DNA of 23,309 nucleotides, from positions 1 through 23,309 of IMG/VR virus record IMGVR_UViG_3300046411_000628; one strand, 5' to 3'. Shown piece by piece: positions 6,833-15,419 of this stretch. This stretch comes from a virus. Positions within the stretch are counted from its first letter, which is position 1, and the number at the start of each line of letters is the position of its first letter. Made by a program: the position numbers and the translations under genes. The notes beneath the pieces were generated by a model. That model saw only the letters and a list, made by a program, of their open reading frames with translations. It was not told the DNA's origin and made no database searches.

Positions 6833-8199
6833 TCTATTACCACCGGTGCTATGCCTATTTTAGTTTTATTTAATTTGCCCATGTGTCTAAGGGGTGGTGT
6901 GATTATCATATTATTTGCCCAGTATGTTTGTCCATGTAAAGAACATAATTTACTAATACAATGATAAGAAGCTCTAATTAAATTATCAAATTCTTCTTTT
7001 AGTTCTGCTTGTTCTTTTTCAACTTGTTCAATTTTTCTTAGCGTAGCTTGGACTTCAGGGTCTTGTATATTTGTAAATAAATTTTCATCAAGTACGATAT
7101 GTCCTTCTTCGTCATACTTATATACTCTATGACTATGAATACTTATACCAAAGTCAGCAGCAGTTTCTGCACTCTCCCCTTCAGGATAAGGTATCTCGAT
7201 ATCTGGTAAGTTAAACTCATGTAGTTTGTTTTGTTTTTTAAGTTCTTCAACTTCTTCATTAAAGTACTCCATCCAAATGTGGTTGGAAAAAGAAGTAGAG
7301 TGATTTCTTACTAATCCCATATCTGTTTGATTATAGACATAAGTACAAGGTCTTTCATAATGTCTAAACATTCTTAATTCTCCTCTAGCATGTGCGTCTT
7401 TCATTAGATAATATAGATAAGTATCTTCTCCTAATGTCATATCAGGTATAGTTCTATACTTTGAGGCTTTTTTACTATAAAATACCAGTCGGGAATGAGT
7501 TTCGCATACATCTTCTTCATCTTGATAAGGTTCTCCTACATGATAAGTTTCTCCATATCTTTTCATATTATTATCTGTAACTTTTTGTAGGTCTAAATAG
7601 CGTTTAAACTCTTCATCTAAGTCTGTAACTATCCTATTATTAATTAAATACTTTTTAGCATTGGGAGCTATTTCTGCCCTATCTTTTAATAACTTAATTT
7701 GTTTATCATAGTTAAAAGGTTCAATATCTGTTTGAAAACAAACATTATATTTCCTTTGACCATATTCTGTTCTATCAGCTGACCAAGAGTGAATTAAGCA
7801 TATAGAATCAGGAGGATTATCTAAGGCTACACATTCTTTGTAAAACCATACTCCATAAGGAGTTAGATAATCATCCCCATCTACTTGTACCATATAGTCA
7901 TATTTAGACTCATCAAAGACTCTAATACATTCGTTTTTTCCTTGTCCTGGCATACCGTTACATTCGGTTACATGAAACTCAATTCCCATTGCCATACACC
8001 AAGTAGAACACTCTCGTATATATTTTCTATCGATTGTATTGATAATTACTACAGCTTCGCTATAGTCTAGGTTACTCCAACGAGGACTAAAATGTCTTTT
8101 TAAATCTTCTAAGGCAGGATTTCTTCCCCCTGCCCCATAGAAGGTTTGACTATAATCTTTCTTGCTTGTTGTTAATATAAAAAATTTAAGATTCTTCAC
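6829..8199 (-). CDS. GT2-like glycosyltransferase with a long C-terminal extension
   Basis: A 456-aa protein. The N-terminal ~200 residues have the GT-A layout of family 2: VVIINTIDRKYI (50-61), a region with MPGQGKNECI (83-92), and YMVQVDGDDYLTP with the metal motif D107-G-D109-D110. The remainder includes a Lys/Glu-rich coiled-coil-like stretch (QVEKEQAELKEEFDN) and a non-conserved tail ending IAPVVIE. The longer C-terminus, compared with ~300 residues for typical family members, may bind an acceptor or partner. The start is a GTG: no in-frame ATG lies near it, the domain starts immediately, and the frame overlaps the preceding gene by 14 bases. Confidence 0.68.
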   Translation of the reverse strand: MKNLKFFILTTSKKDYSQTFYGAGGRNPALEDLKRHFSPRWSNLDYSEAVVIINTIDRKYIRECSTWCMAMGIEFHVTECNGMPGQGKNECIRVFDESKYDYMVQVDGDDYLTPYGVWFYKECVALDNPPDSICLIHSWSADRTEYGQRKYNVCFQTDIEPFNYDKQIKLLKDRAEIAPNAKKYLINNRIVTDLDEEFKRYLDLQKVTDNNMKRYGETYHVGEPYQDEEDVCETHSRLVFYSKKASKYRTIPDMTLGEDTYLYYLMKDAHARGELRMFRHYERPCTYVYNQTDMGLVRNHSTSFSNHIWMEYFNEEVEELKKQNKLHEFNLPDIEIPYPEGESAETAADFGISIHSHRVYKYDEEGHIVLDENLFTNIQDPEVQATLRKIEQVEKEQAELKEEFDNLIRASYHCISKLCSLHGQTYWANNMIITPPLRHMGKLNKTKIGIAPVVIE

Positions 8200-8389
8200 T
8201 CTTTAACTGCCCGCCTAGATCATTAATATATGCTTGTCGAGCTGTCTGACAAATAGCAATCAAATGCTTACATCTGTCCATCTCTTCATCACATTTATAA
8301 ATAGACACAACAATAGACTTTTGTTCTTCTGTCATGTCTTCAATATAATGGTCTTCGCCATCAATATTTAGTTTTTCTAATTCAGCCAT
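8186..8389 (-). CDS. Small DUF6447-like phage protein
   Basis: A 67-aa protein that opens with LNIDGEDHYIEDMTEEQKS and continues with a helical segment rich in Cys, Gln and Arg ending QTARQAYINDL. This layout (a short LNIDG/DLTEEQK start, then an amphipathic helix with TARxAY) matches the small family I know as DUF6447, found in phages and bacteria. Its function is unknown. It overlaps the NrdB stop by one base (TAATG) and the following GTG-start gene by 14 bases, so it is part of the same transcript as the RNR genes. Confidence 0.55.
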   Translation of the reverse strand: MAELEKLNIDGEDHYIEDMTEEQKSIVVSIYKCDEEMDRCKHLIAICQTARQAYINDLGGQLKSEES

Positions 8390-9348
8390 TATTTAAATAC
8401 ATCCTCCCAGTTACCTTGGGTACTTGCCTTAGCATACTCGGTAGCACGGTTTTCAAAAAAGTTGGTATGCTCAACTGCGTTGACTTGCATGTCAATCCAA
8501 GGTAAAGGGTTATCTGTACTATGAAATATTTTCTTCATACCGATACCTAATAACCTTCTGTCAGCAATATATCTAATATATTCCTTGACTTCTTTTGCTG
8601 TCAAATCTGGTATATCTGCTTTATCAAAACAAATATCAATAAAGTTATCTTCTAACTCTACTGTCTTTTCTGCAGCACAATATATTTCGTATTTTAACTT
8701 ATCAGTCCATAACTCGGGATTCTCCGAAATGAAAGTTCTGAATAGTTTTGACAATCCTTCAACATGTAAAGATTCATCACGAATACTCCATGTAACAATT
8801 TGTCCCATTCCTTTCATTAGATTATGCCTAGGGTAGTTAAGAAGAATAGCAAAGCTACTAAATAACTGTACTCCTTCTGTAAATGCACTATATACTGCCA
8901 TTGTCTTTGCCATATCATATGGAGTGTTCATACTGAAATCTTGTAGATATTCATGTTTCTCCATCATAGCATTGATATCAAAAAACTCTTGGTACATATC
9001 TTCTGATTTACCTAAAGTTTCTAGAAGAAGGGAATATGCTTCTTGGTGTACTGCTTCCATAGCAGCGTAACTAACTAACATCATTCTTACTTCTGGTTGT
9101 TTAAATGTAGGTAAGTAATGGTGGGCATAGCCGCCACATACATCTACATCTGCTTGAGTGAAAAACTTAAAGATATTGTCTAGCAATGTCCTTTCGCCTT
9201 CACTTAGTTTTTCTTTATAATCCTTTATATCATCTTGTAGGGTTACTTCTTCAGGTAACCAATGCATTTGCTGTTGTTTTTTATAGTTTTCAAATGCCCA
9301 AGGATATTGAAAAGGTTTATAGTATTCTCTTTCTTTTAATAAACTCAT
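8389..9348 (-). CDS. nrdB: Ribonucleotide reductase small subunit (class Ia)
   Basis: A 319-aa ferritin-like R2 protein. The metal and radical sites are complete: an Asp in FFTQAD, then 31 residues on E-A-V-H with a Tyr four residues after the His (radical tyrosine, as in E. coli Y122), a Glu in FTEGVQLFSSF, and IRDESLH with the Glu and His ligands. These match D84, E115, H118, Y122, E204, E238 and H241 of E. coli R2. It houses the tyrosyl radical that starts reduction of ribonucleotides by NrdA, supplying dNTPs for phage DNA. The ATG directly abuts the NrdA stop (TAAATG). The C-terminus, GNWEDVFK, would dock on NrdA. Confidence 0.95.
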   Translation of the reverse strand: MSLLKEREYYKPFQYPWAFENYKKQQQMHWLPEEVTLQDDIKDYKEKLSEGERTLLDNIFKFFTQADVDVCGGYAHHYLPTFKQPEVRMMLVSYAAMEAVHQEAYSLLLETLGKSEDMYQEFFDINAMMEKHEYLQDFSMNTPYDMAKTMAVYSAFTEGVQLFSSFAILLNYPRHNLMKGMGQIVTWSIRDESLHVEGLSKLFRTFISENPELWTDKLKYEIYCAAEKTVELEDNFIDICFDKADIPDLTAKEVKEYIRYIADRRLLGIGMKKIFHSTDNPLPWIDMQVNAVEHTNFFENRATEYAKASTQGNWEDVFK

Positions 9349-11115
9349 TTATCCCTCACAACTTAAACAATCTGCTTGTTCAAATATTATTTCTCGCTTA
9401 GCTTGATTAGATACATTATCAGCTCTACTGATAGCTTCACTTCTCAAGTAATACAATGTTTTTAAGTTTTTTGCCCATGCCAACATATGTACATTGTGCA
9501 AATCTCCCTTGTTTACATCAGGAGGGAAGAATAGATTTACACTTTGTGACTGACATATAAATTCTTGCCTTGCACTAGCGTGTTCTATTACCCATGCCTG
9601 ATTTATTTCTACTGCTGTTTTGAAAGTGTCTTTCTCCCAGTCATCTAACTGAGGAATATGTTGTACACTTCCTTTGTTCGCAACAATACTACTCCAAGTT
9701 TCCTCATCATTAATGCCATACTTATCTAAAACTTTTTCTAGGAATTTATTCTTTACTAGATTACTTCCTGATTTAGTTTTTTGAGTATAAGCATTTGCTC
9801 TATAAGGTTCTATACTTGGACTGGTATTGCCACAAATAATACTAGAGCTAGCATTAGGTGCTATAGCTAATAGATGAGCGTTCCTTACGGAAGCGGTATC
9901 ATCATCAGGACAAGCCCCTCTTTCTACTGCTAATTCTCTAGTTGTTCTTTCTGCACTTTCTTTGATATGCTTAAACATATCATAGTTAGTTGCTGATGCC
10001 ATTGGATTGTCAAAAGGTATTCCTTGTTTTTGTAAATACGCATGGAAACCCATAGCACCTAGTCCAATACTCCTCTCCCTTTGAGCACTGAACTTAGCTC
10101 TTTCAAGTTCGTCTGGAGCATTGTCTATAAAAGAAGTTAAAACATTGTCTAACATTCTTACTAAGTCAGGTATGAAAGCAGGGATATGTTTCCACTGGTC
10201 ATAGTACTCTAAATTTACACTTGATAAGCAGCATACTGCGGTTCTTTCTTCGTCTGTTGCAAGAGTAATTTCTGAACACAGGTTGCTGTGATGGACTCTA
10301 AGTCCTTTTCTTTTCTGAAAGTCAGGTAGTTCCGAATTGACTGCATCTTCGAACATTACATACGGTTCTCCTGTTTCCATTCTATTTTGCAATATCTTTA
10401 CCCATAATGCCCTAGCAGATACCGTTTTCTTTACTTGCTGAGAGTGAGGGTCAACCAAATCCCAGCTATCATCGAAGTCGGGATACTTAGTTGCGTTGTG
10501 TATCCGCTCCATGAAAGCATCAGATATAACGATCCCGTGGTGAAGATTAGTACACTTACGGTTGATATCGCCGCCTGTAGGTTTTCTAACATCTAAAAAT
10601 TCCTCTATTTCGGGGTGGCTAATATGTAGATAAGAAGCATAACTACCTCGTCTTGTAACTCCTTGTGAAAAAGCAAGCATTTCTGCATCTACTACTTTCA
10701 TAAAAGGAACAACACCTGTACTCTCAGAACCTTTAGATGTCTTTGTGCCAGATGCACGAACATCACTCCAACTGCCACCAATACCACCACCAAATGATGA
10801 TAAGAAAGCATTTTCTGTGTAGTGTCCTGTTATTCCTTCTCTACTATCGTCCACATAATTTAAAAAGCAACTAATCGGGAGCCCCCTCCTAGTGCCGCCA
10901 TTTGATAATACAGGAGTTGCAAACATAAACCATAACTTACTTACATAATCATATAGTCTTTGTGCATGAGCCTCATCATCTGCAAAAGCCATTGCAGCAC
11001 GCGCAAAAGCTTCTTGAGGTGAAGTTTCATCACCTACCATATATCTATCTTTTAAAGTTGCCTGTGCAAAGTCATCTAAAAGACTATCTTTACTAAAATC
11101 AATTTTTACTGACAT
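9349..11115 (-). CDS. nrdA: Ribonucleotide reductase large subunit (class Ia), no ATP-cone
   Basis: A 588-aa R1 protein with a complete active site: C83 (PISCFLN) and C295 (AVCCLSS) form the redox pair, N278-x-C280-x-E282 (SNLCSEI) is the catalytic site, Y555-Y556 (LYYLRS) serve radical transfer from NrdB, and a C-terminal shuttle pair C583-x-x-C586 (DCLSCEG) is reduced by glutaredoxin. E. coli NrdA is about 760 residues; here the N-terminus begins almost at the ten-stranded barrel and lacks the ATP-cone that senses ATP/dATP. The enzyme should therefore escape feedback inhibition by dATP, as in some other phages. It overlaps the exonuclease gene by 17 bases. Together with nrdB and the nearby glutaredoxin it makes a full dNTP-synthesis unit. 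Confidence 0.95.
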   Translation of the reverse strand: MSVKIDFSKDSLLDDFAQATLKDRYMVGDETSPQEAFARAAMAFADDEAHAQRLYDYVSKLWFMFATPVLSNGGTRRGLPISCFLNYVDDSREGITGHYTENAFLSSFGGGIGGSWSDVRASGTKTSKGSESTGVVPFMKVVDAEMLAFSQGVTRRGSYASYLHISHPEIEEFLDVRKPTGGDINRKCTNLHHGIVISDAFMERIHNATKYPDFDDSWDLVDPHSQQVKKTVSARALWVKILQNRMETGEPYVMFEDAVNSELPDFQKRKGLRVHHSNLCSEITLATDEERTAVCCLSSVNLEYYDQWKHIPAFIPDLVRMLDNVLTSFIDNAPDELERAKFSAQRERSIGLGAMGFHAYLQKQGIPFDNPMASATNYDMFKHIKESAERTTRELAVERGACPDDDTASVRNAHLLAIAPNASSSIICGNTSPSIEPYRANAYTQKTKSGSNLVKNKFLEKVLDKYGINDEETWSSIVANKGSVQHIPQLDDWEKDTFKTAVEINQAWVIEHASARQEFICQSQSVNLFFPPDVNKGDLHNVHMLAWAKNLKTLYYLRSEAISRADNVSNQAKREIIFEQADCLSCEG

Positions 11116-11950
11116 AATTCTCCACTAATCCTATAATCTCTTGTGAATGTCCTAGCACTGCTGCATCGACATCCCATGTTAAGTCCATGAGTTTTATACC
11201 CCTTTCTAGTCCTTCCATTCCAAACTCATTTAAGTTTTGCATGAATTTATACTTTCCATCAAGAGGTAAACTCGCCATAATATCAAAAACGTCTCCATAT
11301 TGCTGTATTAATTGAGTGGCACGCTTTGGGCCTACTCCATCAACTCCTGGAACGTTATCTCCCTTATCTCCAGTTAAGCACTTATAAGTTAGAAAATACT
11401 CAGGTTCAAACTCGTAATGCTCATCCCATGTCATAAGGGTTGTTTCTTTTCTAGTGACTGTTGAAAATCTACTTATATGTTCATCAATAAGTAAATCCCA
11501 GTCTTTATCAGAGGAAATCATCCATATATTTTCAATACCTAGATTCTCTCTGTTTTGACAGATAAGAGCAGCTATATCATCAGCTTCTACGCCTGCATAT
11601 TTAAGCGTAAGGTATCCCTTATACTTTAAAGTATTCATAGTAACTTGGAACTCGGCTAAGAATTCTTGGAACTCTTGTTCCTCTTTCTCAGTCTGTTCTT
11701 TATATCTCTCTTTTCTGTTTGCTTTGTACTCAGGGTCTATGGATTTACGGTAATTACTACCACCATCTCCTAGTACTACGATTTCTCCGCAATTATAAGA
11801 CTTTGCTAAAGACTGTACAGTCCTTACATAGTCATGCTCAAAATCTAATTTGTTTTGATGTTTCCATCTAAATGCCAGGTTAAGCCCATCAACTATTAAT
11901 AAGTTCCCATTCGGGGTCGGCTTTCCATGGCTCGTAAACGTTATCGCCAT
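11099..11950 (-). CDS. 5'-3' exonuclease / FEN-family nuclease
   Basis: A 283-aa protein of the PIN-like FEN fold (PolA N-terminal domain or T4 RNase H type). Acidic metal ligands appear in order: D21 (LLIVDG), D62 (VVLGDGG), E122-x-D124-D125 (GVEADDI), D148 and D150 (SSDKDWD), and D195 with D198 (TGDKGDN). A helix-hairpin-helix follows (GVDGVGPKRA, 202-211). YKANR near residues 75-79 is the usual arch-region motif. It would remove RNA primers and 5' flaps during phage replication. The ATG at 11950 is chosen because GGAG stands seven bases upstream; a frame-extending ATG at 12001 lacks such a site. It still overlaps the upstream nuclease gene by 62 bases, and its 3' end overlaps nrdA. Confidence 0.9.
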   Translation of the reverse strand: MAITFTSHGKPTPNGNLLIVDGLNLAFRWKHQNKLDFEHDYVRTVQSLAKSYNCGEIVVLGDGGSNYRKSIDPEYKANRKERYKEQTEKEEQEFQEFLAEFQVTMNTLKYKGYLTLKYAGVEADDIAALICQNRENLGIENIWMISSDKDWDLLIDEHISRFSTVTRKETTLMTWDEHYEFEPEYFLTYKCLTGDKGDNVPGVDGVGPKRATQLIQQYGDVFDIMASLPLDGKYKFMQNLNEFGMEGLERGIKLMDLTWDVDAAVLGHSQEIIGLVENYVSKN

Positions 11951-12377
11951 TTGTAAACTCCATGTTTTGTGTTTCGAAAAATTTTTCGGCAAAGGTGACA
12001 TAACACCCTAACCAGTTTATATACATATGTTTTTTGTAACATGGCTTTCTTGTCGTTGCCACGTACCATTGTGAGTGATTCTCTTTAAATATAAGTAAAG
12101 GTTCTTGTTGCATCTGTTCTGCTTGTTTAACAAGTTTACTCCACCAACCCACAAAGGTATTACTCTTTTGAGTAAATATTTTATGATTAAATGCCATATC
12201 TCTATAGAACTTAACCTCTATTGTAAACAGATTATGTTTGTGCGGTACCATTAAGTCTCCTTTAATTTTACCACTACCAGAGCCAGGAGTTTGCACAAAA
12301 GGCTCTCCTACTATTCTAGTCAACATCTCTGCTACTTTTAATTCTGCGTTATTTCCTTTCTGTCTACTATTAACCAT
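11889..12377 (-). CDS. PD-(D/E)XK nuclease, Holliday-junction-resolvase-like
   Basis: A 162-aa protein. GNNAE (8-12) with E12, TPGSGSGKIKGD with D41, then IEVK with E54-x-K56 form a canonical PD-(D/E)XK site with the Gly/Ser-rich loop seen in Hjc- and RecU-like resolvases. It would cut branched or Holliday-type DNA; the substrate is not proven. The ATG at 12377 overlaps the glutaredoxin stop by eight bases, with a strong GAGAGG site about seven bases upstream, and is preferred over an ATG at 12425 deep inside the glutaredoxin gene. It works beside the exonuclease, gp46/47 and SSB, so a role in recombination or DNA maturation is likely. Confidence 0.75.
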   Translation of the reverse strand: MVNSRQKGNNAELKVAEMLTRIVGEPFVQTPGSGSGKIKGDLMVPHKHNLFTIEVKFYRDMAFNHKIFTQKSNTFVGWWSKLVKQAEQMQQEPLLIFKENHSQWYVATTRKPCYKKHMYINWLGCYVTFAEKFFETQNMEFTNGDNVYEPWKADPEWELINS

Positions 12378-12600
12378 TAAGCAACCTCTCCAACTCAGTG
12401 TAGCCGCCAATTGGTTTATCATCAACTACTATCTGAGGAAAGGTTCTTGCTGTGGGAAATAGTTCCCTAACGTCTGCTGCACTATAATGTGCTCCCATCA
12501 TCTTATACTCTACCTCATGCACTTTATCACTATGCTCAGCTAAAAACTTAGCCTTACTGCAATAAGTACAATTAGGTATACTATAAATTTCTACTTTCAT
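12370..12600 (-). CDS. grx: Glutaredoxin
   Basis: A 76-aa thioredoxin-fold protein with a C11-T-Y-C14 active site (IPNCTYCSKAK), a cis-proline at TFP (53-55) and GGYTEL (65-70) for glutathione binding. It would reduce the C-terminal Cys pair of NrdA and so keep dNTP synthesis running; the peroxiredoxin farther upstream is another possible client. It is the first gene after the promoter at 12622-12650. Its ATG is preceded by TTGGAG (SD) six bases upstream, and its stop overlaps the nuclease start. Confidence 0.9.
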   Translation of the reverse strand: MKVEIYSIPNCTYCSKAKFLAEHSDKVHEVEYKMMGAHYSAADVRELFPTARTFPQIVVDDKPIGGYTELERLLNG

Positions 12601-12621
12601 TTTATCTCCAAAATATTATAT

Positions 12622-12650
12622 ATTATAACAAATTTTAAGTTGCATGTCAA
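12622..12650 (-). promoter_or_regulatory. Perfect sigma70 promoter before the glutaredoxin/RNR genes
   Basis: On the - strand, TTGACA (12645-12650) and TATAAT (12622-12627) are separated by exactly 17 bases. Transcription would start near 12615, leaving a leader of about 15 bases with TTGGAG before the glutaredoxin ATG. A second TATAAT at 12615-12620 has poor spacing. The promoter fills the 58-bp gap after the gp46 gene, which is the only gap of this size between - strand genes left of the SSB gene, so it probably serves the whole glutaredoxin-to-glycosyltransferase run. Confidence 0.82.
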
Positions 12651-12658
12651 GATATAAA

Positions 12659-14476
12659 TTATCCTTCCAGGTAACTAATATTTTCATCTTTAGTTATTTC
12701 TATCTTTTCTAGTAATGGATGAGTCCAACCATGTGATACCATATAAGTATTTAGGTTTTCTTCTTTTAATAGTACTTCCACTACTTTCTCTTTTCCGACT
12801 TCGTCTAACGCTTGGTTTACTTCGTCAAGGAAAAGAACATTAATTTGACTTCTACTAATTGAAGCCATAAGTTTTCGTATTGCAACTAATGTTGCTATGT
12901 TAACTCTAGCTAACTCGCCGCTAGAAAGAGCCAAAATGTCAATAATATTGCCGTTATCTGAGACTTCCACATTTAATTTATCATTCTCCACTACAAAGTT
13001 AATTGCAAATCTACCATCACTAAATTCTGCAAGGTAGTCGTTTGTTAATATTTCTAATTCTTTTACTAAAGATTCTATCTTGTATGCGAGGAGTCCATTT
13101 GTTGAGAAAGCTTTTTTAAGCGTTTCAAGTATCGCCAAGTTGCTTTCCGACTTCTCAAGAGTAGACTTATGGACATCAAGCTCTGATTGAAATTGCTCAG
13201 TCTGTTCGAGTATGATACCAATTCTAGTATTATGTCTTTCTCGTCTTTCATTTTCATCAATTACCTTTTGGAGTTCTTCTCTCTCTTCCATAATCTTTTG
13301 ACGGAGGTCAACAATTTTTGTCTCCAAGTCGTCTTTGTTTGTAACTGTACTCGGGAGTTTGTTGTCAATACTCCTGTAGAGGTTTTCCCAATCTTGGATT
13401 GTTTTACCTGCGTTCCTATGTATCTCATTTGCTTCCTCTATTTCTTTTAATAAGCCTTGGTCTTTTTGTGCAAATACTTCGCACTGTTCTAATCGTTCAC
13501 GGTGTTCTTTTAACATTCTCTCTACAAACTCTGTATCAATTTCACTACCACAAGTAGGACAATCCATATCTTCTAGTTTTGTTAAATCCTCATACTTTTT
13601 AATCATGGTGTTTTCAAACATCTTCTCTGAACGCCAAGCTCCCATTGCTTGTAGTTTCTGAGAGGTATCTTGTAGTTCTGGATGCAATGCTAACAAACGT
13701 TTTGCTTCGTGAAGGTCTATATCTTTTAACTGTTTCTTCAGAATTTCATTAGTATTTATTTTTTTATTTGATTCTGAAATATTTTCTAAATCTCTTGAAT
13801 AAGAACGTAAAAGTTTCTGATTCTCTTCCGACTCAAATGGTAAATCCATTTTGGAAAGTATGTTTGTATCTTCGAGAATATTATCTGATAACCATTTCTC
13901 AATTGTTGCAATTTTCGCATTGCTAGTAGTAATATCGCTAGAAGCAGTACGAACCGCTTCTTTAAATACTTCAAAGTAAGCAACGTAATCATCTAGTTTT
14001 AATAAATCAATTAAGAACTTTTTACGGTTAGTATCTGTGGCAGTTAAGAACTGCAAAGATGCGTTTGTATTTTGATAAACCAACTGTGAAAAAGTCTTGA
14101 AGTCTATTCCTAATATATTTCCCAATGTCTTGTATGTATTTGACGCTGTGTGGGAAGATATATCTTCTCCCTCCTTTGTCAGCTTACATTTTAATGTAGC
14201 ACGCCTTGATACACTAATAGTATATAAGTTGCTATCGACAGAAAAGTCAAGACTGATGTCATACCCTTTTCCAATGTATCTATTCGCGATGTCTGCTTTT
14301 TTAACATTTTTACTATTTTTATTAAATAAAACTTCCTCTAAAATAAGGGGAATAGAGGATTTTCCCACTCCGTTTGTGCCTACTAATTGCGTAAGAGTAG
14401 ACTTGCTTAAGTCTATCTCATTATTTTCGCCATATGAAAAGCAATTATCCCACTTCAACTTCTGAAGAATAATCAT
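12659..14476 (-). CDS. 46: gp46-like recombination nuclease ATPase (Rad50/SbcC family)
   Basis: A 605-aa SMC-type ATPase. Walker A is GTNGVGKSS (33-41); a CxxC zinc-hook-like element is C306-P-T-C309; the signature is LSSGE (517-521); and Walker B is INVLFLDE (545-552), followed by VSHG near 580-583. Coiled-coil segments flank the hook, as in T4 gp46 and Rad50. It forms the recombination exonuclease complex with the gp47-like partner encoded upstream, resecting ends for recombination-dependent replication. Its start overlaps the gp47 gene by 32 bases, and translation begins exactly at the conserved N-terminal strand, so this start is sound. Confidence 0.92.
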   Translation of the reverse strand: MIILQKLKWDNCFSYGENNEIDLSKSTLTQLVGTNGVGKSSIPLILEEVLFNKNSKNVKKADIANRYIGKGYDISLDFSVDSNLYTISVSRRATLKCKLTKEGEDISSHTASNTYKTLGNILGIDFKTFSQLVYQNTNASLQFLTATDTNRKKFLIDLLKLDDYVAYFEVFKEAVRTASSDITTSNAKIATIEKWLSDNILEDTNILSKMDLPFESEENQKLLRSYSRDLENISESNKKINTNEILKKQLKDIDLHEAKRLLALHPELQDTSQKLQAMGAWRSEKMFENTMIKKYEDLTKLEDMDCPTCGSEIDTEFVERMLKEHRERLEQCEVFAQKDQGLLKEIEEANEIHRNAGKTIQDWENLYRSIDNKLPSTVTNKDDLETKIVDLRQKIMEEREELQKVIDENERRERHNTRIGIILEQTEQFQSELDVHKSTLEKSESNLAILETLKKAFSTNGLLAYKIESLVKELEILTNDYLAEFSDGRFAINFVVENDKLNVEVSDNGNIIDILALSSGELARVNIATLVAIRKLMASISRSQINVLFLDEVNQALDEVGKEKVVEVLLKEENLNTYMVSHGWTHPLLEKIEITKDENISYLEG

Positions 14477-15419
14477 TAAACACTCCTATAATTTGTTTTG
14501 TTTTATTGTCGTCAAGACTTAATATTTCTTGTAGATATTTTACTAGTTCATCTGACATGGATAAATCTCCACTTAAATCTAATCGTGCATCTACTTGTCT
14601 TGTTACTACTTTTTTATCAAGAAGTTCTGAGTTTTTAACTTTTGCTAAATCCTGCACATCTCCTGTAACTTCGTATATTGTATGATGAAACTCTGTTTGT
14701 GTCATATCCGCTGGGTCTTCGATAGTCTTCCTTAATAATTGTGGCAAATCAAATTCATGCCATGTCCAGCACCAGTCTTCATCAAAATGATGGGTATTAG
14801 TATCTATAACTAAGTACCCTGTTTTTACTATATTTCTATGAAAAGAAGTGGTCATTGGTGAGCCAGGATATACAATATTTCTTTGAGTATTCTCGTGAGC
14901 ATGTAAATCTCCTGCGTACACTTCTTTAAACTTGCCAAATCTTTCTAGGTCTACTTCGGGCATAACATGAGGAGGTATCTCGCCTCTTACATGAGTAAAT
15001 AAATAATCTGCATCTATCATTTCTATACTACCTTTCTTATGTAAATCTGCATAAGGTAAGATTGCCCAATCATCTTCGTAGTATGTATCTGTAATAACCT
15101 TAACATGAGGGTTAAGTTCAGTTGTTACTCTCTTTAAGTTGTCAAAGAAAGTTTTGTTCTTTCTAGTGGCTTCGTGGTTGCCATCGTAGATAATTGTTCT
15201 TACTTTTTGTCTTTTTACAAAATCAAAATATAAAGTAAGTTCATCCATAGAAGGGACTCGATCAAACAAGTCCCCGCCTATGATGTGAAGATTCACTTGA
15301 TGTTTATCTACAGCTTCCTGTACTTGTTCAAAGAACATTTGATAGCGTGAGCAAGCCCATGCTACAGGCACATTCTTTTGTCCAAGTTTAATATGCCAGT
15401 CTGCTGTAAATAAAATCAT
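14445..15419 (-). CDS. 47: gp47-like recombination nuclease (Mre11/SbcD family)
   Basis: A 324-aa metallophosphoesterase. Motifs in order are D7-x-H9 (TADWH), G-G-D50-L-F-D53, G-N81-H82-E83, H143 (FTHVRGE) and G-D171-L-H173-A-H175. Together they form the two-metal centre of Mre11-type nucleases. It cuts DNA ends together with the gp46-like ATPase; the two genes overlap by 32 bases. Its ATG overlaps the peroxiredoxin stop as ATGA. Confidence 0.92.
   Translation of the reverse strand: MILFTADWHIKLGQKNVPVAWACSRYQMFFEQVQEAVDKHQVNLHIIGGDLFDRVPSMDELTLYFDFVKRQKVRTIIYDGNHEATRKNKTFFDNLKRVTTELNPHVKVITDTYYEDDWAILPYADLHKKGSIEMIDADYLFTHVRGEIPPHVMPEVDLERFGKFKEVYAGDLHAHENTQRNIVYPGSPMTTSFHRNIVKTGYLVIDTNTHHFDEDWCWTWHEFDLPQLLRKTIEDPADMTQTEFHHTIYEVTGDVQDLAKVKNSELLDKKVVTRQVDARLDLSGDLSMSDELVKYLQEILSLDDNKTKQIIGVFNDYSSEVEVG

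Noticed and set aside
12377-12425. Longer N-terminus for the PD-(D/E)XK nuclease
   Set aside because: It would overlap the glutaredoxin gene by 56 bases, while the ATG at 12377 has a strong ribosome site and an 8-base overlap.
13187-13450. Open frames on the + strand within the gp46, gp47 and other - strand genes
   Set aside because: They are antisense to genes with full catalytic motifs and show no family features or ribosome sites.
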